From the NCBI GenBank assembly GCA_041664945.1, contig JBAYJY010000060.1, positions 1-24,523 of the forward strand: a stretch of 24,523 nucleotides of DNA, written 5' to 3'. Shown in pieces: positions 15,784-22,657 of this stretch (positions within the stretch are counted from its first letter, which is position 1; every line of letters begins with the position of its first letter). Made by a program: the position numbers and the translations under genes. The notes under the pieces were generated by a model. It did not search any database and was not told where the DNA came from. It saw nothing but the letters and a program-made list of their open reading frames with translations. The stretch comes from JBAYJY01 sp041664945 (GTDB taxonomy: Bacteria > UBP15 > UBA6099).

Positions 15784-16738
15784 CGCGCTGTTTTCTCCAT
15801 TTCCTCTGGAAGTCCCGCAACTCTCTATAACCGATCAGACAGATGTTATTATCAGTGATCGTCTTCTTAACATCCGGGTCAAGAACAAGTTGCAGATCGG
15901 CCTCTCGTGATTGCGCTTCGTCCTCGACATATCCGCCTGTAGCGGGATGCAGAACAATTTCGAGAATCGTTCCGCTTTTAATCTTAGAAATGTTGCCTAT
16001 CATGTTTTTCTTTCTCAGATCGAACGGCTCCTTGCCGTTTGTCATAGTAAGGCTGTCGGTTACGATAATTCCGTTTCTGACGAGATCAGGGTCGTTCGCG
16101 CGGCCCATCCAGCGAATCGGAAGATCGTATTTTTTCGCAAGTTTCAGAGTTACCGACAGCGATTTTTTATCAAACGTATGATAGAAACCCTTATGGCAGT
16201 CGAGGTGCGTGACATCAACGCCGTTGTCGTACACAGCCTTCACCTGCGCCGAAAGCTCGGCATCAATCTCTGACTGCGGAACAGCGCTTAGCGAAGATAT
16301 GTTTAAGAAAAAGTAGCCTTTATCATCGACTAAATGCTTCACTTGGTCGAGCGGCGAAAGCGGCCCGTATTCGTGTCCTGGAGTGTCGTCGCGGGCTAAC
16401 GTAAGGTGAACGCCGACGTCGAGGTCCGGATTCTCGCGGACAAGCTGGTATGCTTCTTTTGCGGAGAGGTCAGCAGGCATGAGGCTTGTGCTCGTGACGA
16501 TTCCCTCACGGAAGCCTTTTAAAATCGCTTCGTTGCTCCAGATCGTGCGTCCGAGATCATCAGAGTTGATAATCAATCCCTTGTCGCAGCCTTTACCGCG
16601 CAGAAACGCCTGCTGCGGCGTTTCCGGTTTCACACCATCGGCGGCGGTAGTTTTCATTGGGGAAATATATGAAGCTGCTAAAATCGATATTCCGATAGCT
16701 AATGCCTGAAATGGAAATAATTTCTTCAATGAACACAA
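15770..16738 (-). CDS. exported ChbG/YdjC-family carbohydrate deacetylase
   Basis: This 322-residue protein belongs to the YdjC/ChbG superfamily, which removes acetyl groups from N-acetylated oligosaccharides such as chitooligosaccharides. It contains I-I-N-S-D-D-L-G-R-T (the metal-binding D-D), G-V-H-L-T-L (His) and H-L-D-C-H-K-G-F-Y-H (further His and Asp). The N-terminal segment (ALAIGISILAASYI) is a probable signal peptide, unusual because most ChbG proteins are cytoplasmic. The start is uncertain: TTG 16738 and TTG 16729 both follow a G-rich stretch that can act as Shine-Dalgarno. It is first in the operon with the MBL and alpha/beta hydrolase genes. A role in surface or imported glycans is inferred. 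Confidence 0.8.
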   Translation of the reverse strand: MCSLKKLFPFQALAIGISILAASYISPMKTTAADGVKPETPQQAFLRGKGCDKGLIINSDDLGRTIWSNEAILKGFREGIVTSTSLMPADLSAKEAYQLVRENPDLDVGVHLTLARDDTPGHEYGPLSPLDQVKHLVDDKGYFFLNISSLSAVPQSEIDAELSAQVKAVYDNGVDVTHLDCHKGFYHTFDKKSLSVTLKLAKKYDLPIRWMGRANDPDLVRNGIIVTDSLTMTNGKEPFDLRKKNMIGNISKIKSGTILEIVLHPATGGYVEDEAQSREADLQLVLDPDVKKTITDNNICLIGYRELRDFQRKWRKQRDAGN

Positions 16739-16746
16739 CCCCCCGT

Positions 16747-16764
16747 CCCCCTTTTATAAGGGGG
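16747..16764. repeat. perfect C/G-rich hairpin upstream of the deacetylase start
   Basis: CCCCCTTTTATAAGGGGG is a seven-base-pair stem with a TTAT loop, followed on the plus strand by AGTTTTTATT. Another run of six C lies at 16739-16744. On the minus strand the G-runs fall directly before the TTG start of the deacetylase, so the hairpin could sequester its ribosome-binding site. No plus-strand gene ends here, which argues against a terminator. Similar short C5...G5 units occur as dispersed repeats in many genomes, so it may be one. Confidence 0.45.
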
Positions 16765-16891
16765 AGTTTTTATTAAAAGTTAGCCATAGGTAAAAATTGT
16801 ATAAGACCTTCTCCCGAATGCTATTTTCAGGAATCCATTGTCAATTTACTGATGAAACCGTCAGCAAATAATTTACAGTTTGAATACAAAT

Positions 16892-18184
16892 TCATCCTTT
16901 GCATTTCTCGCAGCATGGAATGACATAGGGCCCTTCCGGGATTACAGCCACTCGCGCGCCTGCCCCATGTGTAGCAAGCGTCATCGCAAGCGCGGCGTCG
17001 AGCGTGTCTGCGGTTTTCACCTGCGCCATCGCTTTTTGAGAATCTGACAAGCCGCCGCTCACGAGTATGCTGTCCGCCTTTCGCAACGCCAGCAGCAGCT
17101 TTTCAACCTGCCACTGATCCGGCGTGAAATTCTCCGGTTTAGCTATGTGAGCGACAAACGCGTCGATGTCCTTTATTTCGCCGAAATGCTTAAGACAATC
17201 GATAAACGTATCGTTCCCCATTCCTTCGCTGCATTCCGATGCGATGATGACCGTTCCGCTATTTTTGACAATGTTCAGCGCGCCGACCATTCCCTTTATC
17301 GTCTGGTAGTATGTTTTATCTAACGGGTAGCCCGCGCTCGATGTGATCACAATATCAGCCGATTCGCCGGCTGGAACCATGTCGTACTGCATGGCGAACT
17401 TCACGCCGGCCTGGTGCGCCTTTTCGAGACTTCCAGAGAATACGCCGCAAACCGCGCGGTCCTCATCTATAACAACATTAACTATGAAATCCACGCCTGC
17501 TGAATTCGCTATCTCCGTCAATTCCTTGTGTAGCGGATTGTCATCGACTACACAATTTGTCGCGTTCGGCATCTCCATGAAATGCGGATGGTGGATGCGG
17601 CTGACGGTTTTGATCGATGCGATTCCAGGGCAGACAGCCTTCCGGCCGCCGGAGTAGCCAGCCATGAAATGCGGTTCGATCAGTCCGGTCAGTATTTTAA
17701 CTTCGCTGTCGAGGTAGCGGGCGTCAATGTAAACTTCAGTTCCTGAAGCAGTGTCGGCGAGACGCCTGTGGGTCGATTCGTCGAAACAGTCGTGGTTGAT
17801 GAACGTATATTCGGAGGCGATCTTTTCTCCTATCAATTCTATGATTTCGTCGCCGAGATTCGGTCGGTGGGTGCCTGTCGCGTTGAGTATGATAATATTT
17901 TCCTTCGAAACGCCGGCTGCAAGCAGTTCGTCGATGATCGACGGCAACAGCAGCTTGTTCGGAACCGGACGCGTGACGTCGTTAACGACTATGCAGGCCG
18001 ATTTCCTGCCTTGCGCGATCTCTCGCAAGCGCGGCGTTCCTATGGGCGCGGAAAGAGAATTACGAACCGCTTTCTCAGGGTCGGCTTCCTTCGGCATTTT
18101 CTTCTTCCTGTACACCGCTGATAAGTTTGCGTCCGGAACATTCACATTCAGATGCCCTTTTCCGTAGGCCACATTGATTTCCAT
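16892..18184 (-). CDS. larA: nickel-pincer-dependent lactate racemase family protein (LarA-like 2-hydroxyacid racemase/epimerase)
   Basis: This 430-residue DUF2088/LarA protein should interconvert stereoisomers of a 2-hydroxy acid using the nickel-pincer nucleotide. Key residues fall in line with Lactobacillus plantarum LarA at a constant offset of two: His106 (A-T-G-T-H-R), His172 (E-P-H-F), Lys182 (S-G-G-R-K, attachment of the cofactor) and His198 (R-I-H-H-P, Ni ligand). D-V-T-R-P-V-P at 69-75 is also conserved. The family acts on lactate, malate, phenyllactate and other acids, so the substrate is open. Cofactor genes larB, larC and larE are not in the window. The last residues, I-P-C-C-E-K-C-K-G, form a cysteine cluster I do not know from characterised LarA. 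It is transcribed away from the thiolase-fold operon. Confidence 0.9.
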   Translation of the reverse strand: MEINVAYGKGHLNVNVPDANLSAVYRKKKMPKEADPEKAVRNSLSAPIGTPRLREIAQGRKSACIVVNDVTRPVPNKLLLPSIIDELLAAGVSKENIIILNATGTHRPNLGDEIIELIGEKIASEYTFINHDCFDESTHRRLADTASGTEVYIDARYLDSEVKILTGLIEPHFMAGYSGGRKAVCPGIASIKTVSRIHHPHFMEMPNATNCVVDDNPLHKELTEIANSAGVDFIVNVVIDEDRAVCGVFSGSLEKAHQAGVKFAMQYDMVPAGESADIVITSSAGYPLDKTYYQTIKGMVGALNIVKNSGTVIIASECSEGMGNDTFIDCLKHFGEIKDIDAFVAHIAKPENFTPDQWQVEKLLLALRKADSILVSGGLSDSQKAMAQVKTADTLDAALAMTLATHGAGARVAVIPEGPYVIPCCEKCKG

Positions 18185-18482
18185 CTCTTAACGCCTCGAT
18201 TCTTCAATTATTTCATCGTTCATTATAATATGACACCTGCCAGCAATCACAATTCTTTCAAAATAATGCGATTCCATAAGAGCTATCAGGCGCCCTACGC
18301 AAAGCAGATTTATCATATTAATCGAAATTAAATTATGTATAAATAAAATATCTTGCTTAAAACCGTTGGATTGTGCTAAAGTTCACAAGGTCGGCATCTT
18401 AGGTAAGCATTTACATTAGCCAGAACAGCAAAATAAGCGGCTCCGCATATTCGCGCCTCATAGGGGCCGGGGAGGTGAAAGG
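18185..18482. other. 298-bp divergent intergenic region between larA and the thiolase-fold operon
   Basis: No ORF or RNA gene is recognisable here. The left part carries the larA promoter (separate entry). The centre (18300-18350) is AT-rich. The right part has a weak candidate promoter for the operon: TTGCTT at 18353-18358, then T-G-C plus TAAAGT (-10 at 18377-18382), 18 bases apart. A GC-rich leader of about 90 bases follows, ending in the strong Shine-Dalgarno GGGGAGGTGA ahead of ATG 18483. The two divergent units could share a regulator binding here. I found no clear long palindrome. Confidence 0.5.
18222..18252 (-). promoter_or_regulatory. candidate larA promoter
   Basis: Read on the minus strand, TTGTGA (18252-18247) and TATTAT (18230-18225) are 16 bases apart. 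A TATAAT overlaps the -10 at 18227-18222. Transcription would start around 18217, giving a leader of about 33 bases before the ATG at 18184. Confidence 0.45.
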
Positions 18483-19628
18483 ATGGCAAAACGTGTCGCC
18501 ATTTGCGCGGTAGCGCAAACAAAGTACGAATCTAACATGTGGCACAAAAGATTTCAGGAGATGTGCTTCGACGTCATCGAGCCGATCATCCAGAAAACAG
18601 GAGTCAATTGGGATGAGGACAACGGCATCCGAAACATAGTAACGTGTTCGGACGACATTTTCGACGCGCGAACTATCTCGGACAACGCAGTGACGGATGC
18701 AGTCGGCGCCCACTATCGCGGCGAAGAAAAGATGGCGCAGGACGGCATTAACGGAATCGGCTACGCCCTTTCGTGCATTCTTTCGGGACATGACGACGTA
18801 GTTCTGCTCGTCGGTCACTGCAAGGAATCGCAGTCGGAAAGCCGCAACATGATAACGAACCTCGCGTTCGACCCGTTCTTCTGCCGGCCGATAGGGCTTG
18901 ACTACGAGAACACTGCGGCGCTTCAGGCTCGCGCGTATGCGGCGAAGGCTGGCATAACCGAAGAGCAACTCGCGAAAGTCGTCGTCAACGCGCGCAAAAA
19001 CGCGTCGAAGAACCCCTACGCTCTCGCGCAGGAACTCGTTACAGCAGAGCAGGTTATGAATTCGCCTATGCTTTGCGATCCGATTCGTGAACTGCATTCT
19101 TATCCTGTCTCGGACGGCGCTGTTGCGTTCCTTCTCGCAAGCGAAGACCGCTGTCTCGAATACACTGATAAGCCGGTCTGGATCACCGGTTTCGGAAACA
19201 ACATCGACAGTTATTTCCTCGGCGACAAAGTTCTGACATCGAATTTCGCTATGAAGCGGGCCGCGGCGCGCGCCTATAAAATGGCCGCGATTAAGGATCC
19301 GTCGAAATCGCTCAACGTTGTCGAGATCACCGACCGGTACGCCTACCAGCTTCCGCTGTGGGCGGAAGGGCTCGGACTATGCGATGAAAACGCGGGTGGA
19401 CGCTGGATAGACGAAGGCGGCCTCGAAAAGATGAATGTAAATCTGTCCGGCGGGATGCTGGCCGGCAACCCGCTGATGATAGGCGGCATGTCGCGCGCGG
19501 CGGAGGCTGTTCTTCAGCTTCGCGGCGAAGCTGAAGGACGCCAGGTCGCGGACGCGAAACGTGCGCTCGCTCACGGCACGACCGGACCGGTAGGCCAGCA
19601 CCAAGCCGTGCTGATTCTCGAGATATAG
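18483..19628 (+). CDS. thiolase-fold protein lacking thiolase catalytic residues (operon subunit A)
   Basis: This 381-residue protein has the SCP2-type/archaeal thiolase fold (RVAICAVAQTKY at the start, DVVLLVGHCKES after the nucleophile helix, LSGGMLAGNPL near the end). Aligned by eye, without gaps around the active site, the nucleophilic Cys position is Ala85 (K-M-A-Q-D-G). The catalytic His of H-D-x-F-T is Thr283 (E-I-T-D-R-Y) and the His of G-H-P is Asn329 (A-G-N-P). Claisen condensation or thiolysis by the standard route is therefore unlikely. Tyr286 and Tyr288 nearby recall the tyrosines implicated in Ltp2-type acyl-CoA aldolases. GGAGGTGA precedes ATG 18483 at good spacing. The second thiolase-fold gene starts 12 bases after the stop. 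A complex with it and the DUF35 proteins is inferred. Confidence 0.85.
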   Translation: MAKRVAICAVAQTKYESNMWHKRFQEMCFDVIEPIIQKTGVNWDEDNGIRNIVTCSDDIFDARTISDNAVTDAVGAHYRGEEKMAQDGINGIGYALSCILSGHDDVVLLVGHCKESQSESRNMITNLAFDPFFCRPIGLDYENTAALQARAYAAKAGITEEQLAKVVVNARKNASKNPYALAQELVTAEQVMNSPMLCDPIRELHSYPVSDGAVAFLLASEDRCLEYTDKPVWITGFGNNIDSYFLGDKVLTSNFAMKRAAARAYKMAAIKDPSKSLNVVEITDRYAYQLPLWAEGLGLCDENAGGRWIDEGGLEKMNVNLSGGMLAGNPLMIGGMSRAAEAVLQLRGEAEGRQVADAKRALAHGTTGPVGQHQAVLILEI

Positions 19629-19640
19629 GAGGTGACGACC

Positions 19641-20837
19641 ATGGGACATAAAAACAGACACGTTGGAATAATCGGCATAGGACAAACTACATATTCAAGC
19701 CATCGCGAGGACGTTAACCAGCCTGAAATGATTCAGGAGGCTGTCGCGCTCGCTCTAAAGGACTCCGGCTTGAAGATAGACGACATCGAATGCGTCGTGC
19801 ACGGCAACATGGAATTATTCGAAATGATTCACCAGCCGGATATCTGGCACGTGCTCGGCGACGGCGGCTACGGAAAGGACGCCTACCGCATCACGACCGG
19901 CGGAACGACCGGCATAACTCTCGTCGCGGCCGCGGACAACCTCGTCGCTTCCGGCATGTACGATATCGTTATGGCGATCGGATTTGAGAAGCTTCAGGAA
20001 GGCCACACCACTGGCGGCATCACAAACATGGCCGATCCGCTCTGGGGCCGCAGCCTTCAGACCGGCGCGCTCACCGGCGCGACCGCCAAAGACATGATCA
20101 ATGAATTCGGCGAGGACCGCGCGCGCCGCGCCGCCATGCGACACCGCATCACTCTCGACAAACACGCGAAACTCAATCCAAACTCGCACCGCAGTTTTGG
20201 CCTTGAATATGACCAAGTCGAAGATCTGATGGACAACTCCCCGAAACTCGTCGGTGAGCTGCGCCTCATCCACATGTGCTCTCAGAGCGACGGCGCCTGC
20301 GCTATGATCTTCGCTTCCGAGAAGAAAGCCAAGGAACTCAGCAAGCATCCGGTCTGGATACGCGACCACATCACCGTTCACCGCGAAGAAACTTTCAACC
20401 TGTTCGGACACGATGTTCCGGAACTGACTCACCACTATGCGGCGCGGAAACTTTTCGAACGCAACGGAATCAAAGTCCCGCGCGAGTACTTCGATGTTTT
20501 CGAGATGTACGATCCGTCGTCGTGGTGGGGACTGGACTGGCTCCGCGAGTTTTTGTTGCTCGAAGGCGACGAACACCTGAGGATGATCGAGAATGACGAC
20601 ATATCCATCAACGGCTCATTCCCGCTGAATCCGTCCGGCGGCGTAATTTCCGCCAACCCGATCGGCGCGACCGCCATGGTGCGGGTAGCCGAAGCCGCAA
20701 TGCAGATTCGCGGCGACGCCGGCGGACACCAGATTCCGCGCGAGGTCAAACACGCCCTCGCCTCCGGTTTCGGCGGCACAATGTGGACCGTGCTGTTCAT
20801 GCTCGAAAAAGAACTCGGATGGGAGGAGATTGACTGA
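19641..20837 (+). CDS. second thiolase-fold protein lacking thiolase catalytic residues (operon subunit B)
   Basis: This 398-residue protein is related to, but well diverged from, the product of the previous gene. The opening HVGIIGIGQTTYSSH and the helix AYRITTGGTTGITLVAAADN place it in the SCP2-thiolase/acetyl-CoA acetyltransferase-like group. The catalytic Cys position is Gly88 (T-G-G-T-T-G). The His of H-D-x-F-T is Tyr290 (E-M-Y-D), a change also typical of Ltp aldolase-like proteins. The His of G-H-P is Asn339 (S-A-N-P-I-G-A-T). With both subunits catalytically altered, a heteromeric lyase/aldolase, or a catalytic plus regulatory pair, is more likely than a thiolase. AGGAGGTGA overlapping the upstream stop selects ATG 19641 over an in-frame GTG at 19632. 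Confidence 0.86.
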   Translation: MGHKNRHVGIIGIGQTTYSSHREDVNQPEMIQEAVALALKDSGLKIDDIECVVHGNMELFEMIHQPDIWHVLGDGGYGKDAYRITTGGTTGITLVAAADNLVASGMYDIVMAIGFEKLQEGHTTGGITNMADPLWGRSLQTGALTGATAKDMINEFGEDRARRAAMRHRITLDKHAKLNPNSHRSFGLEYDQVEDLMDNSPKLVGELRLIHMCSQSDGACAMIFASEKKAKELSKHPVWIRDHITVHREETFNLFGHDVPELTHHYAARKLFERNGIKVPREYFDVFEMYDPSSWWGLDWLREFLLLEGDEHLRMIENDDISINGSFPLNPSGGVISANPIGATAMVRVAEAAMQIRGDAGGHQIPREVKHALASGFGGTMWTVLFMLEKELGWEEID

Positions 20838-20838
20838 T

Positions 20839-21996
20839 ATGGCCACATACTTCGGAATCGCAGTTGACGATATTTTCAATACGATGCAGGCCCGGTTCCG
20901 CCCTGAAGGCGCTGCCGGAATGGACGCCGTTCTCGCTTACGACATTACAGGCGACGGCGGCGGTTGCTGGAAAATTACTGTTAAAGACAATACCGTAAAA
21001 ATAGAAAATACCGACGATCTCGCCGGCTTCTCCGTGAAGACCACGGTTGACGCCGAAACTTTTGTCGGCATCAGCATCGGCAAAGTGGACGGCATGTCGG
21101 CGTTCTCATCCGGCAAAATGAAGGTCGAAGGCGATATGTCGCTGTTGGCGGCTTCGCCCAGACTTTTCAATCGATTCACGCCTCCGAAAAAAGGCGTCAC
21201 CGTTCATGACATCTTTGCGACGCTCGTCGAACGCTTCCGACCGGAAAACGCCACGGATCTCGATATGACTATCGGGTACAACATCGGCGGCGACGACGGC
21301 GGACAGTGGACTGCGGTTATTAAGGACGGCAAATGCGTTCTCGAAACCGGGCTTCGCGCCGACGCCACTATTACGCAGATCGTTACCGCGAAGGACTTTG
21401 TTGATCTGGTTCTCGGAAAGCTCGACCCGATGGTTGCGATTGGCGCCGGTCGGCTCCGCATCGCAGGCGACATGAAGGCCGCCGGGATTGTTCCTAAACT
21501 TTTCGCAAAATTCACTCCCGCAGACGCAGGCGAAGAGCAGGAACTGATTGTGCTCAAGCGCAATATATCAGTCAATATGAAATACAGCACCGGCCGGCAT
21601 CTCGGCATGTTCCTCGACGCGCTGAAAGAAAAGAAGATCATCGCGAATATTTGCCCGAAGTGCGGGCGCTATCAATTGCCGCCCCGCGAAGTCTGCGCTG
21701 AATGCAGATGCCGCGTCGAAGATTTCAAGGAAGTCGGACCGGGAGGCGTTATAACGCTGATTGAAGACGTTTACTACGCAAGTCCCGACCCGCTGACCGG
21801 CGAGACGCGCGAAACGCCTTATGGAACTGTCCACGTTCTGCTCGACGGCTGCACGCCGGACTGCACGTTCTGGCACTTCCTGAAGAACGAAGACCTCGGC
21901 AACACGAAAGAAGGAGACAGGGTCCAGCCGGTATGGGCCGAGAAGAGAGATGGCGGCGTTCACGACATCCTCTATTTCGAGAAGGAGAACGGCTGA
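20839..21996 (+). CDS. fusion of two SCP2 sterol-carrier domains and a DUF35 zinc-ribbon/OB domain
   Basis: This protein has 385 residues in three parts. Residues about 5-115 and 120-230 are tandem SCP2-like domains related to each other: both contain V-x-D-I-F, then R-F-R-P-E, a D-G-G-x-W strand and a late G-x-x-x-(V/A)-G-D-M. SCP2 folds bind lipids or acyl-CoA in a hydrophobic tunnel. Residues about 255-385 form a DUF35 module: a rubredoxin-like zinc ribbon with C272, C275, C286 and C289, then an OB fold. DUF35 proteins are obligate partners of thiolase-fold enzymes (archaeal acetoacetyl-CoA thiolase/HMG-CoA synthase, Ltp2-ChsH2, PhlACB). The start is ATG 20839, one base after the preceding stop, with GGGAGGAG ten bases upstream. 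I know of no described SCP2-SCP2-DUF35 fusion. A substrate-delivery role is inferred. Confidence 0.87.
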   Translation: MATYFGIAVDDIFNTMQARFRPEGAAGMDAVLAYDITGDGGGCWKITVKDNTVKIENTDDLAGFSVKTTVDAETFVGISIGKVDGMSAFSSGKMKVEGDMSLLAASPRLFNRFTPPKKGVTVHDIFATLVERFRPENATDLDMTIGYNIGGDDGGQWTAVIKDGKCVLETGLRADATITQIVTAKDFVDLVLGKLDPMVAIGAGRLRIAGDMKAAGIVPKLFAKFTPADAGEEQELIVLKRNISVNMKYSTGRHLGMFLDALKEKKIIANICPKCGRYQLPPREVCAECRCRVEDFKEVGPGGVITLIEDVYYASPDPLTGETRETPYGTVHVLLDGCTPDCTFWHFLKNEDLGNTKEGDRVQPVWAEKRDGGVHDILYFEKENG

Positions 21997-22020
21997 ACCG
22001 CCGACGAAAGGAGCCGAATA

Positions 22021-22476
22021 ATGACAACCGAACACGAACACTGTTATGTGGTGGATGGGAAGCTCGCCCTTCCCTATCAATATCTCGCCGGCCGCGTCGG
22101 AAGCAAGTTCATCGTTTCCCTGCGCGACAAGAAGCAGATTCTCGGCGTAAAATGCGAAAAGTGCGGAATCGTTTTCGTTCCGCCTCGCCAGACTTGCGAA
22201 AAGTGCCTCGCCGACCTCACCAAAAGTTGGGTTGAACTGTCTGATAAAGGCGAAGTGACGAACTTCACCGTCGTGCGCAAGGACGACAAGCATCATCCGC
22301 GCAAGGCGCCGTTCGTCATCGCGCTCGTCAAGCTCGAAGGAGCCGACACGCCGATGGCGCACATAGTCGAAGGCATCGCGCCAGAAAAGGTCGCTATCGG
22401 TATGAAGGTCAAAGCCGTTTTCGCCAAAACGCCGACAAACACGATTCTCGACATTGACCATTTCGAACCGATTTGA
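22021..22476 (+). CDS. stand-alone DUF35 zinc-ribbon/OB-fold protein
   Basis: This 151-residue protein has the usual DUF35 length and order. An N-terminal helical segment is followed by a zinc ribbon (C45, C48, C59, C62 with P-P-R-Q between the pairs) and an OB fold (GEVTNFTVV to VKAVFAKTP). Such proteins bridge thiolase-fold subunits and help bind the CoA moiety. It differs from the DUF35 part of the previous protein, so the operon has two thiolase-fold and two DUF35 modules, perhaps pairing one to one. AAAGGAG stands eight bases before ATG 22021. It is the last gene before a strong terminator. Confidence 0.9.
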   Translation: MTTEHEHCYVVDGKLALPYQYLAGRVGSKFIVSLRDKKQILGVKCEKCGIVFVPPRQTCEKCLADLTKSWVELSDKGEVTNFTVVRKDDKHHPRKAPFVIALVKLEGADTPMAHIVEGIAPEKVAIGMKVKAVFAKTPTNTILDIDHFEPI

Positions 22477-22480
22477 TCTG

Positions 22481-22503
22481 AGTTAAGGAATATAAGTTAA
22501 GGA
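22481..22503 (+). repeat. short direct repeat AGTTAAGGA x2 between the last operon gene and the terminator
   Basis: AGTTAAGGA occurs at 22481-22489 and 22495-22503, 14 bases apart. The second copy runs into GAGCAACG just before the terminator stem. It contains an AAGGAG but no start codon follows, so it is not the site of another gene. Its function is unknown. Confidence 0.5.
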
Positions 22504-22512
22504 GCAACGACA

Positions 22513-22548
22513 AACTCGTTCCCGCTCATAGTGGGAACGAGTTTTTTT
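22513..22548 (+). terminator. strong intrinsic terminator of the thiolase-fold operon
   Basis: A perfect 11-base-pair stem (AACTCGTTCCC at 22513-22523 with GGGAACGAGTT at 22533-22543) encloses a nine-base loop and is followed by seven T. It is the clearest terminator in the window and closes the 18483-22476 operon. Read the other way it lacks a long T-run, so it acts mainly on the plus strand. Confidence 0.9.
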
Positions 22549-22580
22549 ATTCCGCTATTGTCATTACTCTTTCATTTATT

Positions 22581-22607
22581 GTCATTCCGAGCGTAGCGAG
22601 GAATCTC
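22581..22607. repeat. dispersed genomic repeat (core CCGAGCGTAGCGAGG)
   Basis: The 27-base unit begins GTCATT and ends GAATCTC. Its ends, ATTCC and GGAAT, are complementary. From memory, near-identical units recur in intergenic DNA of many unrelated bacteria and are often seen as REP-like or mobile short repeats. A partial copy of its left end, ATTGTCATT, lies 22 bases upstream. It sits between the operon terminator and the end of the convergent methyltransferase gene. Confidence 0.6.
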
Positions 22608-22657
22608 AATAAACAATATTTTTATGAAGAATTATCAACTCGACAATTGCTAATTGT

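Noticed and set aside
15232..15858. 208-codon plus-strand frame
   Set aside because: It overlaps the MBL-fold gene on the opposite strand, whose metal motifs are unambiguous; it is a shadow frame.
16840..16870. terminator after larA
   Set aside because: A CTGA/TCAG stem is present but short, with a wobble and no T-run; it is not a convincing terminator.
18350..18382. promoter for the thiolase-fold operon
   Set aside because: TTGCTT with TAAAGT at 18-base spacing is too poor a match to list as a separate feature; it is noted in the intergenic entry only.
19815..20576. 253-codon minus-strand frame
   Set aside because: It is antisense to the second thiolase-fold gene, with no motif and no ribosome-binding site.
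21568..22461. 297-codon minus-strand frame across the two DUF35 genes
   Set aside because: It spans two clearly coding genes on the other strand, each with zinc-ribbon cysteines and a Shine-Dalgarno.
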